Source: Streptomyces anulatus
Lineage (GTDB): Bacteria; Actinomycetota; Actinomycetes; Streptomycetales; Streptomycetaceae
DNA: 64,000 nt
Reading direction: 5' to 3'
Assembly: GCF_000721175.1 (NCBI RefSeq)
Contig: NZ_JOEZ01000033.1
Coordinates: forward strand, 1-64,000
Part shown: positions 39,412 to 47,195 of the stretch, in pieces
How positions within the stretch are numbered: the stretch's first letter is position 1
Layout: each line of letters begins with the position of its first letter
Translations under genes and position numbers: made by a program
Notes under the pieces: generated by a model
Told to the model about the DNA's origin: nothing
Seen by the model: the letters and a program-made list of their open reading frames with translations, nothing else
The model's database searches: none

Positions 39412-40902
39412 TCACCGTTCGGGGTCGGGCACCCTCGGCGGGCAGTCGGGCCCTTCCGGGTTGGTGGCCACACACAGGGGGGCCTGGGTCATCTTGGTGT
39501 AGTTGTCGGCCTTCTTGCCCGGACTGGAGATGGCCGAGGTGAAGATCGGGTCGAGGTCCTCGCCCACCCCGCACCCCTCGAACGGTGGGATATGGGCGTA
39601 GCCGGTCAGGGTGCCGCCGAACGCCACGAGGTAGCCGGCCGGTGGATAGCTCTGGCCGTACCCCCTCAGCACCTGTTCGAAGGGCCGTTCCGTGCGGCAG
39701 TCGGGGCCCACGTCCAGGGGCACCCCGTTCACCTTCACGTCGGAGAGCCGCATGACGAGCTGGGCCGTGACCGTCGTCTCCTCCGGGTAGGTCGGCGTGT
39801 TGGTGACCGTGTGGGTGTGGATCGCGGCCGGGGGGCCGACCTGTTCCAGTGTCATGGTCGCGGTCGTCGGCATGAATCCGTAACTGAGGAACGTGGCCTT
39901 CGTCGGCGGGAGTTGACGGCGTCCCTCGTAGTCGAAGTTCACCTCCGACGTGACGTCGACGGTCGAGGCGCAGGAGTCGTTGATGTAGCGCTTGTTCAGC
40001 ACCACCTTCATGAACGCCGGCCCCAGGGCCGCCGCGCCGTCCAGCTTGGCGGCGTTGGCGTAGCCGGCCGCGTAGGTCTCCGCGGTCGTCATCACCCACT
40101 CGGGCGGGATCTCGATCGGGCAGCTGCCCGGGTCCTCGTCGGCGAGCGCTTCGAGCCGTTCGTCGGTGAGGGCGTCGATCTTCTCCCGTGCGGTGGGCGG
40201 CAGGCCCTCGTCCGGGCGGCCGGGCGTGGGTTCCGGTGCGGGGTCGCTCTCCCCGGGCCGGGGGGCGGGGGCCGTGGGGTCGGTGTCGCCGCGGACCGTG
40301 ATCGCGGTCAGTTCGGGCTCCTGACCCGGGACCGGCTCGCAGGCGACGTCGAGGCCCGGGGGTGCGGTCGGCTCGCCGGCCTCCGTGCGGGAGGCCAGCG
40401 AGAGGGCGAGCGCGGCGGGCGCCAGCGTCGCCCGCCCGGGGCTGCCGAAGGAGACCGTCGGCACGTCCCCGGTCGCGGTCAGGGCCAGTTCGCCCTCGTC
40501 CGGCAGGGCGACGGGCGGGGCGGTCAGGTCCTGCCAGGAGGCGTCGGCGGACCGGTCGCCGACGGTGTTGCGGACGGTGAGCCGCGCGACGGCCGACAGG
40601 GTTTCGGCGTCGAGGTCACGGAACCGGGCGAGCGCCGTGGGCGGCAGGTTCACGTCCACCGAGACCTGGCCGGGGCGGATCTCCTCGCCCGTGCGGACCG
40701 AGGTGGGGAGGACCGCCGAGACGACGACGTCCACCTCCTCGGGCCCGGAGGGAAAGGGACAGGCGTAGCGGAGGGTGACCTCCGACTTCTGTTCCGCGGC
40801 GGCCGATTCGGCGCTGGGGACGAGCGCGGTGGCGACGACGAGCGCTCCGCCCACGGCCCAGTGGATCGGTGCTCTCGCTGCGGCGCGTGCATCGACGGTC
40901 AT
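39412..40902 (-). CDS. secreted DUF6801-like protein
   Basis: 496 residues. A signal peptide (IHWAVGGALVVATALVPSAESAAA) precedes an N-terminal beta-rich domain (TLRYACPFPSGPEEVDVVV, DVNLPPTALARFRDLDAETL) of the DUF6801 type. After a Pro-rich linker (about 210-240) comes a C-terminal domain with DPGSCPIEIPPEWVMTTAE, NKRYINDSCASTVDVTS and FLSYGFMPTTATMTLEQ, several paired cysteines and no catalytic motif I recognise. GGAAGGA precedes ATG 40902. It lies in a three-gene run of secreted proteins upstream of the Mce operon, so a surface role in lipid or sterol handling is a reasonable guess only. Confidence 0.78.
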   Translation of the reverse strand: MTVDARAAARAPIHWAVGGALVVATALVPSAESAAAEQKSEVTLRYACPFPSGPEEVDVVVSAVLPTSVRTGEEIRPGQVSVDVNLPPTALARFRDLDAETLSAVARLTVRNTVGDRSADASWQDLTAPPVALPDEGELALTATGDVPTVSFGSPGRATLAPAALALSLASRTEAGEPTAPPGLDVACEPVPGQEPELTAITVRGDTDPTAPAPRPGESDPAPEPTPGRPDEGLPPTAREKIDALTDERLEALADEDPGSCPIEIPPEWVMTTAETYAAGYANAAKLDGAAALGPAFMKVVLNKRYINDSCASTVDVTSEVNFDYEGRRQLPPTKATFLSYGFMPTTATMTLEQVGPPAAIHTHTVTNTPTYPEETTVTAQLVMRLSDVKVNGVPLDVGPDCRTERPFEQVLRGYGQSYPPAGYLVAFGGTLTGYAHIPPFEGCGVGEDLDPIFTSAISSPGKKADNYTKMTQAPLCVATNPEGPDCPPRVPDPER

Positions 40903-41275
40903 ACGGATGTGTCCTTCCGGCGCGCGTGGGCCCAGAGGAGGGGGTGGCTGCGGACTGCGGGTCCGCTTCGCGGCGACGGCCCCTGCGGGCGGAGGCCGAG
41001 CGGACCGCGAACGGACGTCGAGCGGGGTTCGGCCGTACGTCGACCGGGCTCGGCCGGGCTTCGGATCGCCCTACCGACGGGTACGGTACGCACGCCGACG
41101 ACGCCTGGGAAGGGCCGGGTTCCCGATCGGGTCTCCGGCCCGCGGACTTTGGCAGACGGTGACAATCCACCGTCGCGCCCTTGTCGGCGGGTGCGCGGAA
41201 AATGAGGACGTGCCCGGCCGTCGGGTGCGCTCGGCCGGGCACGACGCTCACGTACAGGACGTCATCGGCGGTGGG
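40903..41275. other. intergenic region with terminator
   Basis: 373 bp between two minus-strand genes. It holds the hairpin at 41210-41242 and otherwise GC-rich sequence with no supported gene; long frames on both strands run through without a ribosome-binding site. Confidence 0.45.
41210..41242 (-). terminator. terminator of the 218-residue secreted protein gene
   Basis: Perfect 11-bp stem GTGCCCGGCCG (41210-41220) with CGGCCGGGCAC (41232-41242) and an 11-nt loop, about 34 bp after the stop codon. Confidence 0.65.
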
Positions 41276-41932
41276 TCAGCCGCTGATGACCGGGGACTTG
41301 CCCGATGCCGTGTTCACGATGGTGTACAGACCCTGGAAACTGGCGGTGGTGCCGACGATGCCGCAGCCGCCGCCGACCTTGTTGGCGATGGCCAGGGTGA
41401 GCCCGCCGCCCGCGGTGCTCAGGGTGCCGTTGCTGCCGCCCGCGCTCGGGTTGTTGTACTTGGCCGCGACCTTGCCGGTCACGTCGAAGGTGCAGGGTCC
41501 GAGGATGCTGCTCCCGGACACCTTCGCCTTGATCGCTCTGATCTCACCGGTCGTCTGGCCCGTGGAGTTGGTGCCGGCGCCCGCCGTGTAGTCCAGGCCC
41601 CAGATCTCCCACGGCGGCGTGGTGGTCACCGTCCACGTGGAGCTGAACGGCCCGGTGCACGGCGAGTTGAACGAGATCGCCGAGATGGACGCGAGCTTGG
41701 CCGGGCTCCCGGCGACCGGGGAGGTCGGCGCCGAGCCCGAGGCTGCGGAGGAGGCACACTGGATCTTGTTGCCGTTGTTGTCGGTCAGGACGGTCACTCC
41801 GGCGCTGCCCTTGAAGGCACCGGTCGGGCTGATCGTCCAGCTGGTCGGCGCGGCGACGGCCGAGGGGGCGGCCAGGACGACGGATGCCGCGGCGGCACCG
41901 ATCGCGGTCAGGACACCGGTTCGCTTGAACAT
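41276..41932 (-). CDS. secreted protein of unknown function (218 residues)
   Basis: From ATG 41932, preceded by AAAGGGAGTACCCCC. A signal peptide ends at AVA-APTSW. The mature part is a Gly/Ser/Thr-rich beta protein (WTISPTGAFKGSAGVTVLTD, STWTVTTTPPWEIWGLDYT, GKVAAKYNNPSAGGSNGTL) with four cysteines that could form two disulphides. I do not recognise a named family. It sits between the DUF6801-like gene and another secreted protein, all on the minus strand but separated by terminators, so they are probably co-regulated rather than one transcript. Confidence 0.75.
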   Translation of the reverse strand: MFKRTGVLTAIGAAAASVVLAAPSAVAAPTSWTISPTGAFKGSAGVTVLTDNNGNKIQCASSAASGSAPTSPVAGSPAKLASISAISFNSPCTGPFSSTWTVTTTPPWEIWGLDYTAGAGTNSTGQTTGEIRAIKAKVSGSSILGPCTFDVTGKVAAKYNNPSAGGSNGTLSTAGGGLTLAIANKVGGGCGIVGTTASFQGLYTIVNTASGKSPVISG

Positions 41933-42095
41933 GGGGGTACTCCCTTTTCTCGTCCCGTTGGGGATTCGGTCGAACGTGACTGGAGAGGTTCGTGCGCTGT
42001 TGTTCGCCGTGCCGGACGGTGCGGCACTCGGCGGTTCCATGAGGGTGGACGTGAGGGCGGCTTTCGCGTCACCTCCTCGTACCGGGGGGGAAGGC

Positions 42096-43031
42096 CTACC
42101 GCTTCGCGGAGTGCCAGAATTCCGACAGCTTCCTGCCCTCGTCGGGTGCGAGGCCGGCGGGGTCGTAGGGGCTGCCGAAGTACGTCGAGGTGGCGTCCAG
42201 CGTCACGCTGTTCTTCCCGGCGGCGGACGGGAGGCCGGTCTTGAGGTTCACCGCCCAGTCCAGGAGCCCGGCCCCGCAGCCGCTGGCCCCCGGAACGGCG
42301 AAGGCCGCATCGCCCTGGTCGGCGCCTTCGAAGGTGTAGCGCCCCATCTCACCCTCGTCGTCGTTCGGGGTGCCGTCGGCCGCGAACCGCTGGAGCGACA
42401 GGGTCGGCGCCGTCACGTTCTGCGGCTTCAGGAGCACCGGATTCGCGGTGGTCCCGATGTAGCACTTGTCACCCAGGAACGGATTCTTGAGGTGGATGCG
42501 GACCGGGATGGTGAGAATGGGCTCACCGGTGGAGAAAGCGGCGCTCATATTGAAGTCGCGCGGCGCTCCGGCCGGTTCGATGGTGGCGGTCACACGGTTG
42601 AGATTGTTGTCCGTCAGCTGGCGGCAGATTCCTGATACGAGCGGAATTCCGCTGGGGCACATCAGCCCGATCAGCCCGCCCGGGATCTCCGCCGGGTCCG
42701 CGGTCAGCGCCCCCTCGGGCGGAGCCACCAGCGAGGCGGTGCCGTCGGCGCGCTGGATGACGCCGAGCTGCAGATCGGTACGGCCCGTGGTGACCTGCGT
42801 CTTGCCCAGCGTGATGGACCCGGTGGCCGAGCTCGACGCTATGCAGGTCGCGATGGTGTTGATCCCGTCGGCGGCCAGCATGGCGGGCGCGTCGACCGGG
42901 CAGCGGTCGAAGGGCGCCCAGTCGCCGTTGAGCTGGGTGGCGGCGGTGGCCGATCCGGTGGAGAGCAGAGCGCTGAACGCCGTGAATGCCGCGAGCAGAC
43001 CTACGCGGGTTCGATTGGAAACGGATCTCAT
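42096..43031 (-). CDS. secreted protein of unknown function (311 residues)
   Basis: From ATG 43031 (GAGGGGAC upstream); signal peptide RTRVGLLAAFTAFSALLSTGSATA. The mature protein has FDRCPVDAPAMLAADG, TATCIASSSATGSITLG, GLMCPSGIPLVSGICRQL, IHLKNPFLGDKCYIG and SGCGAGLLDWAVNL, thus about seven cysteines in a beta-rich context. It reads like a secreted surface or lipid-binding protein, but I recognise no catalytic site or domain name. Third-position GC is somewhat lower than in neighbours. It is divergent from the PucR-type regulator across an 812-bp region. Confidence 0.75.
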   Translation of the reverse strand: MRSVSNRTRVGLLAAFTAFSALLSTGSATAATQLNGDWAPFDRCPVDAPAMLAADGINTIATCIASSSATGSITLGKTQVTTGRTDLQLGVIQRADGTASLVAPPEGALTADPAEIPGGLIGLMCPSGIPLVSGICRQLTDNNLNRVTATIEPAGAPRDFNMSAAFSTGEPILTIPVRIHLKNPFLGDKCYIGTTANPVLLKPQNVTAPTLSLQRFAADGTPNDDEGEMGRYTFEGADQGDAAFAVPGASGCGAGLLDWAVNLKTGLPSAAGKNSVTLDATSTYFGSPYDPAGLAPDEGRKLSEFWHSAKR

Positions 43032-43843
43032 GTCGTCCCCTCTGTCGGCCGCCGTGGTGCGGCCTCGTGCACGAAGTTGACCGGTTCTGCAATGCATGCC
43101 CGCACCGCGACGACCGTCGACGGTGATGGAGCCTCGGGTGGGCCCAAAGGCGGAGGATCGGAGCATCAAATTTCGGGCAGATTTCTTGACCGAATTGATC
43201 GAGGCGTGATGTTACTCGCGGGAAACCGGGCGACACAATCCGTCCGTCTAAGATTCTTTGCGCCGCACTATTTTTGATCCGGAAATGAGCATGGGAGCAC
43301 GGTCTCCTTATCAAGGAATGCGCACCCGGCGGCATGGAATTACGCAGCGGCGGCCGGAACCCCGCGCGTCGTGCGCACGTGGCGCCGCCGGAGCGACGGG
43401 CCACGGAAGCCCTGCCTCCGCCCACTCGCCGACCGCACGCAGAATCGGCCACGCGGCCGGAAATGCCTGTCGAGGAAGGGGCTTTCACCCGCGTTCTCCG
43501 TGGTGAGCCGCCCGTGCGCCCGGCCGCCACAAAGGCCGGCCGACGCGGTGCGCACCATGCCGGGAACAACTCGGTCGCCGTGGAACGGCTTTGTTGTCAT
43601 CGCCGGAGCAGGCGGCCGAAATTCATTGTCCGAAAGCGCGTAGTACCGCCCGACCTGCACGGAAGTCGCACAGTGCGGCCAGGATGCGTGCCCCCTGCAC
43701 TTCGATCTTGTCCAAGTGGTGTGCAGTGCCTGTTCCTTGGTCTATCTTCGTCGCGGACTTGGTACGCACCTGTCGGTTCGTGGGAGCGCTTTCCCCCCAC
43801 CGCCTCACCCCACCACCGGGCGCCGAGAGCAAGGGGACATGTC
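43032..43843. other. 812-bp divergent intergenic region, relatively AT-rich
   Basis: Between the secreted-protein gene (minus) and the PucR-type regulator (plus). The part 43140-43330 is unusually AT-rich and contains TTGACC, an 18-nt spacer and TGTTAC (43186-43215), a promoter-like match on the plus strand far from any start. A weaker TATCTT box lies near 43743-43748. No frame in it shows typical coding bias; it is probably a regulatory region for both genes. Confidence 0.4.
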
Positions 43844-45058
43844 ATGGCACATCTCATACAGCCGCTGGATACCGAAGACCCACTGGGGCCCCTCCCCCAG
43901 GAATTCGCGGCGATCATGCGGCCCGAACTGCCCAGCCTCATCAAGGAAATCGGCGTCGAGGTCACCCGGGCCTATCCGGAGTACGCCCGACTGCTCGACG
44001 GCCCGAACGGGCAGGCCATCCGGGTGGGCGTGGAGCTGAGCCTCGCCTCCTTCGTCGATCTGGTGGCCGAGCCCTCCTCCCCCACCACGCTCCGGGACGA
44101 CATGTGCCGGCGGTTCGGGCGGTTCGAGGCGTACGAGGGCCGGAGCATGGACACCCTCCAGGGGGCCTACCGGCTCGGCGCACGGGTGGCGCTGCGGCGG
44201 GCGAAGAAGGTCGGGCAGAGCTATCACCTGTCCCCCACCTTGATGCTGAGCTTCGCCGACGCGCTCTTCGCGTACGTCGACGAACTGGAATCGCTTTCCC
44301 GGGAAGGGTTCCTGGAGGTGCAGTCCCAGTCGGGCGAGCACAGCGAGGCGCTGCGCCGCCGCCTGCTCCACCTCATCCTCGCCGGGCGCCCGGCCCCGGG
44401 CGGCGCCATCGCCGATCTGTGCGAGCAGGCCGGGTGGCCGCTGCCGCAGGAGGTCACCTTGATCGCCGTCCGGGCCCCGGCGGAGCTGGACCGGCTCAGC
44501 GCGGACCGTGACCTGCTCGTCGACCTCAGCGCCCCACAGCCCCACCTGCTGATCCCGGGAGCACTGGACGACGCACGGAGATCCATGCTCGAACAGGCCC
44601 TGCCGGCGGGCCGTGCGGCGATCGGACTGACCGTCCCCACGGCGCTGGCCTGCGAGTCGATCCGCTGGGCCCGCCGGGTGCTGGAGCTCGTCGACTCCGG
44701 CGTGATCGACGACGCTCCGCTGATCCGCTGCGAGGACCACCTCACCACCCTGTGGCTGCTGTCCGACCCCGCCCTGCTGGACCAGCTCGCCCAGCGGGAA
44801 CTGGCCGCCGTCGCGGGGATCAGCGCCACCCGCCGCGAACGGCTGGTCGAGACGCTGCGGATCTGGCTCGACACCCGGGGCACCGCGGCGCAGATGGGGG
44901 CTCTGCTGGATGTCCACCCGCAGACCGTGCGCTACCGCATGCGGAGCCTGGAGACCATCTTCGGTGACCAACTCGTCGATCCCGAGCGCCGATTCGCCAC
45001 CGAGGCCGTCCTGCGCGCGCTGCGCCTGCGCTCCCGTTCCACCGGCACATCCCCCTGA
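43844..45058 (+). CDS. PucR-family transcriptional regulator (C-terminal HTH)
   Basis: 404 residues from ATG 43844, with AAGGGGACATGTC upstream. The N-terminal region (about 1-160, helical) carries a RsbRD/PucR-like sensing part (RLGARVALRRAKKVGQSYH). The middle GGDEF-like region includes VTLIAVRAPAELDRLSAD, and the C-terminus holds the PucR HTH: ETLRIWLDTRGTAAQMGALL followed by VHPQTVRYRMRSLETIFGD. PucR-type regulators usually activate neighbouring catabolic or transport genes. Location suggests control of the secreted-protein genes and perhaps the Mce operon; the ligand is unknown. Confidence 0.88.
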   Translation: MAHLIQPLDTEDPLGPLPQEFAAIMRPELPSLIKEIGVEVTRAYPEYARLLDGPNGQAIRVGVELSLASFVDLVAEPSSPTTLRDDMCRRFGRFEAYEGRSMDTLQGAYRLGARVALRRAKKVGQSYHLSPTLMLSFADALFAYVDELESLSREGFLEVQSQSGEHSEALRRRLLHLILAGRPAPGGAIADLCEQAGWPLPQEVTLIAVRAPAELDRLSADRDLLVDLSAPQPHLLIPGALDDARRSMLEQALPAGRAAIGLTVPTALACESIRWARRVLELVDSGVIDDAPLIRCEDHLTTLWLLSDPALLDQLAQRELAAVAGISATRRERLVETLRIWLDTRGTAAQMGALLDVHPQTVRYRMRSLETIFGDQLVDPERRFATEAVLRALRLRSRSTGTSP

Positions 45059-45258
45059 TCCGGATCACGTTCGGCGCGGCGGGTCAACTTACCGGCGCGT
45101 AAGGCGAAATAGACGGTCAGTCCCAAACGGTTGCGACACGGAGACGTATCCGGCGAGAAACCCGGAACCGCGTCCCGTACACAGGGAGGAACCTGCCGCT
45201 CGTCAGGCGGCGGGCCCGTGCAGCGCCTCCTGGCCGACCATCCGAGAGGGAACGCCCC

Positions 45259-45522
45259 ATGACCGCCTCGCACCTCCTCGTCCCCGTGCCGATTCCGGAC
45301 CGGGTCGCCGCGCTGATCGGTTCGTGCGTTCCGCCGCACATCCTCCAGGCGGAGTTCGACGCCGACTGCGCGGCCCGGGAGGTCCGCAGGTTCCGTGGCC
45401 CCCGGCTCGGCGTCGAGGACCAGGCCGACCGCGAGCAGGCCCTGTCCGACCTGGCCCGCGCCAACAAGGTGCTGGCCGCGCACCATCCGCGGCTGGCGGT
45501 GCTGCCCGGCTCGCCCTTCTGA
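45259..45522 (+). CDS. small protein of unknown function (87 residues)
   Basis: ATG 45259 follows GAGAGGGAACGCC, a good ribosome-binding site. The sequence ASHLLVPVPIPDRVAALIG, FDADCAAREVRRFRG, DQADREQALSDLARANKVL looks like a soluble helical protein with no domain I recognise. The stop at 45520 is followed in the same frame by the remnant of an acyl-CoA dehydrogenase C-terminus, so this may be part of a decayed locus rather than an independent gene. Confidence 0.5.
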   Translation: MTASHLLVPVPIPDRVAALIGSCVPPHILQAEFDADCAAREVRRFRGPRLGVEDQADREQALSDLARANKVLAAHHPRLAVLPGSPF

Positions 45523-45531
45523 ACCGCTCCC

Positions 45532-45603
45532 CTCTTCGAGGGGACGAGCGAGATCCAGCGGCTGGTGATCGCGCGGGCGATCTCGGGGCGGCACATCCGC
45601 TGA
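45532..45603 (+). pseudogene. acyl-CoA dehydrogenase C-terminal remnant
   Basis: The 23 codons before TGA 45601-45603 read LFEGTSEIQRLVIARAISGRHIR (45532-45600). This is the near-invariant C-terminus of acyl-CoA dehydrogenases, whose Glu in FEGTSEIQ lies near the flavin site. Nothing upstream in any frame encodes the rest of the enzyme, so only the tail survives. It is in frame with the 87-codon ORF but separated by a stop. Confidence 0.75.
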
Positions 45604-45981
45604 GAAGGACGGCGACGACGAGGCGAATCGGGCGCTTCCCTCCGGTCGGTGACGGTCGGCACATGTGATCCTCGTCGCGCCGAACGCGTACGAGAACGCG
45701 GAACGGAGCCGTGGTGTCCGTCGTCCGGGCGGGACGGCCGGGGGCCGTCACCGAGCGCGTCGGGGCGTGCGCCCAACAGCCGCTCGGCACCCCGGCAAAC
45801 GCCGCCGACGTGCGGCAACCGGGACCGGATCGCCCGGTCGTGACGACCCGTGGGGACGGCGTGGAGGGGTTCGCGGCACCGGTGCCGGTGCCGCTTCGAG
45901 GCCGGGAACGAACGGCGCACGTGGTGGGCCCCACACGGATGACCGGCGCCCGGCCCGCTCCCGTACCACTAGCCTCTTCAC
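45604..45981. other. 378-bp intergenic region
   Basis: No supported gene. It ends in a TAGCCT -10-like box (45970-45975) just before the ATG at 45982. GC-rich frames crossing it lack start signals. Confidence 0.4.
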
Positions 45982-46158
45982 ATGACCTCCACTTCGACCG
46001 AGCCGACGCCTGCCCGCCCGATGGTTGAGCTGAACGCGGAGATCCGCGCTCTGGTCGCCGACGGTGGTGTGGTGTCGCCGGAGGGCCGCCGGGAGTACGA
46101 GCGGCTTCTCGTCGAGTGGGTCGCGGCCGTCCGGGGCGGATCCGCGGAAGCCGTCTGA
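45982..46158 (+). CDS. small conserved-looking protein (58 residues)
   Basis: ATG 45982 opens a 58-codon frame to TGA 46156-46158: a Thr/Pro-rich start, then helices VELNAEIRALVADGG and EGRREYERLLVEWVAAVRGG. TAGCCT at 45970-45975 is 6 nt before the ATG, so the message would be leaderless. The Glu/Arg/Leu pattern and GC-rich third positions argue it is a real gene. It lies 131 bp upstream of the ATP-grasp gene. I know no function; a precursor-peptide role is not supported by its composition. Confidence 0.5.
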   Translation: MTSTSTEPTPARPMVELNAEIRALVADGGVVSPEGRREYERLLVEWVAAVRGGSAEAV

Positions 46159-46289
46159 CCGTACGGCGGCGGGTGCCGGCCGGGAGCCGTGAAGGCTCCG
46201 GCGCAACGGGAGCCACCCCCTCCGCGAGGCCCGGCCGGGATGTCGGCGATAGTGATCGTCCGTCCGCGTCCTCACCTCGGGAGAACCCC

Positions 46290-47195
46290 ATGACCGCCGC
46301 GTCATCCGCCGGCGCCCGCCGCCCGTCCCTCCTGTTCGTCACCGATCTCGCGTACGAGGCGCGCGGCCGCCGCTACTGCGACGAGGACATCTACCTCGGC
46401 TCCCGGCTGCGCGAGGAGTTCGACGTCGCGCTGTGCCATCCCCGGGACGCGGCCGCGCTGCTGGAGGGCTTCGACATCGTGCTGATCCGCAACAGCGGAC
46501 CCGTGCTGCACTACCGGGAGGCGTACGACGCGTTCCGCGCGCGGGCGCGGGAGCTGCGGACGCCGGTCTACAACCCGCTGGGCGGGCGCGGCGACATGGC
46601 GGGCAAGGAGTATCTCGTCGAGATGAGCCGGGCCGGCCTCCCGGTCATCCCCACGGTGGACCGGGCGGCGGATCTGCCGGAGCTGCCCGACGTCCCGCAG
46701 TACGTGGTGAAGCCGAAGCTGGGGGCGGACTCGGTCGGGCTGCGGTTCGTCACGGCGGCGGAGGCCCGGGCCGAGCTGGAGCGGGCGGCCGAGGGCTCCC
46801 TGCTCGTACAGCCGCGGATCGGCTTCCGCCACGAGGTGTCCTTCTACTTCGTCGACCACGACTTCCAGTACGCGCTGTACGCCCCGGATCCGGAGCGGCG
46901 CTGGGTGCTGGAGCCGTACGCGGCGAGCGCGCAGGACCTGGAGTTCGCCCGGCGCTTCATCGCCTGGAACTCCCTCACGCACGGGATCCAGCGGGTCGAC
47001 GCCTGCCGGGCGCCGGACGGCGCGCTGCTGCTCGTGGAGCTGGAGGACCTCAATCCGTATCTGTCGCTCGACCGGGTCGGCGAGGACGTCCGGGAGGCGT
47101 TCGTGACCAGGCTGAAGGCGTCGATCGCCGCGCTGCCCCGTCCGGCCCGCTCCCGCATGCGGGGGCGTGGGGCCGGTGTGAGGGTGCAGAGGTGA
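46290..47195 (+). CDS. ATP-grasp-fold ligase-like protein
   Basis: 301 residues from ATG 46290 (CGGGAGAACCCC upstream). A Rossmann-like N-terminus ([27 protein letters not shown]) is followed by ATP-grasp elements: [22 protein letters not shown], the ATP-binding strand [15 protein letters not shown], and the metal-binding [16 protein letters not shown]-grasp enzymes join a carboxylate to an amine or thiol through an acyl-phosphate. It resembles the glutathione-synthetase-like group, but the substrate is unknown. The stop overlaps the start of an MFS exporter gene (GTGA), suggesting the product is exported or the two share a substrate. Confidence 0.8.
   Translation: MTAASSAGARRPSLLFVTDLAYEARGRRYCDEDIYLGSRLREEFDVALCHPRDAAALLEGFDIVLIRNSGPVLHYREAYDAFRARARELRTPVYNPLGGRGDMAGKEYLVEMSRAGLPVIPTVDRAADLPELPDVPQYVVKPKLGADSVGLRFVTAAEARAELERAAEGSLLVQPRIGFRHEVSFYFVDHDFQYALYAPDPERRWVLEPYAASAQDLEFARRFIAWNSLTHGIQRVDACRAPDGALLLVELEDLNPYLSLDRVGEDVREAFVTRLKASIAALPRPARSRMRGRGAGVRVQR

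Noticed and set aside
42010..42028. GTGCCG/CGGCAC hairpin after the 311-residue secreted protein gene
   Set aside because: Only a 6-bp stem and 68 bp past the stop; too weak to list as a terminator.
45982..46158. 58-residue protein as a graspetide precursor for the ATP-grasp enzyme
   Set aside because: It lacks repeated Thr/Ser-Glu/Asp core motifs and the ligase lacks graspetide-type hallmarks; the composition is that of a small helical protein.
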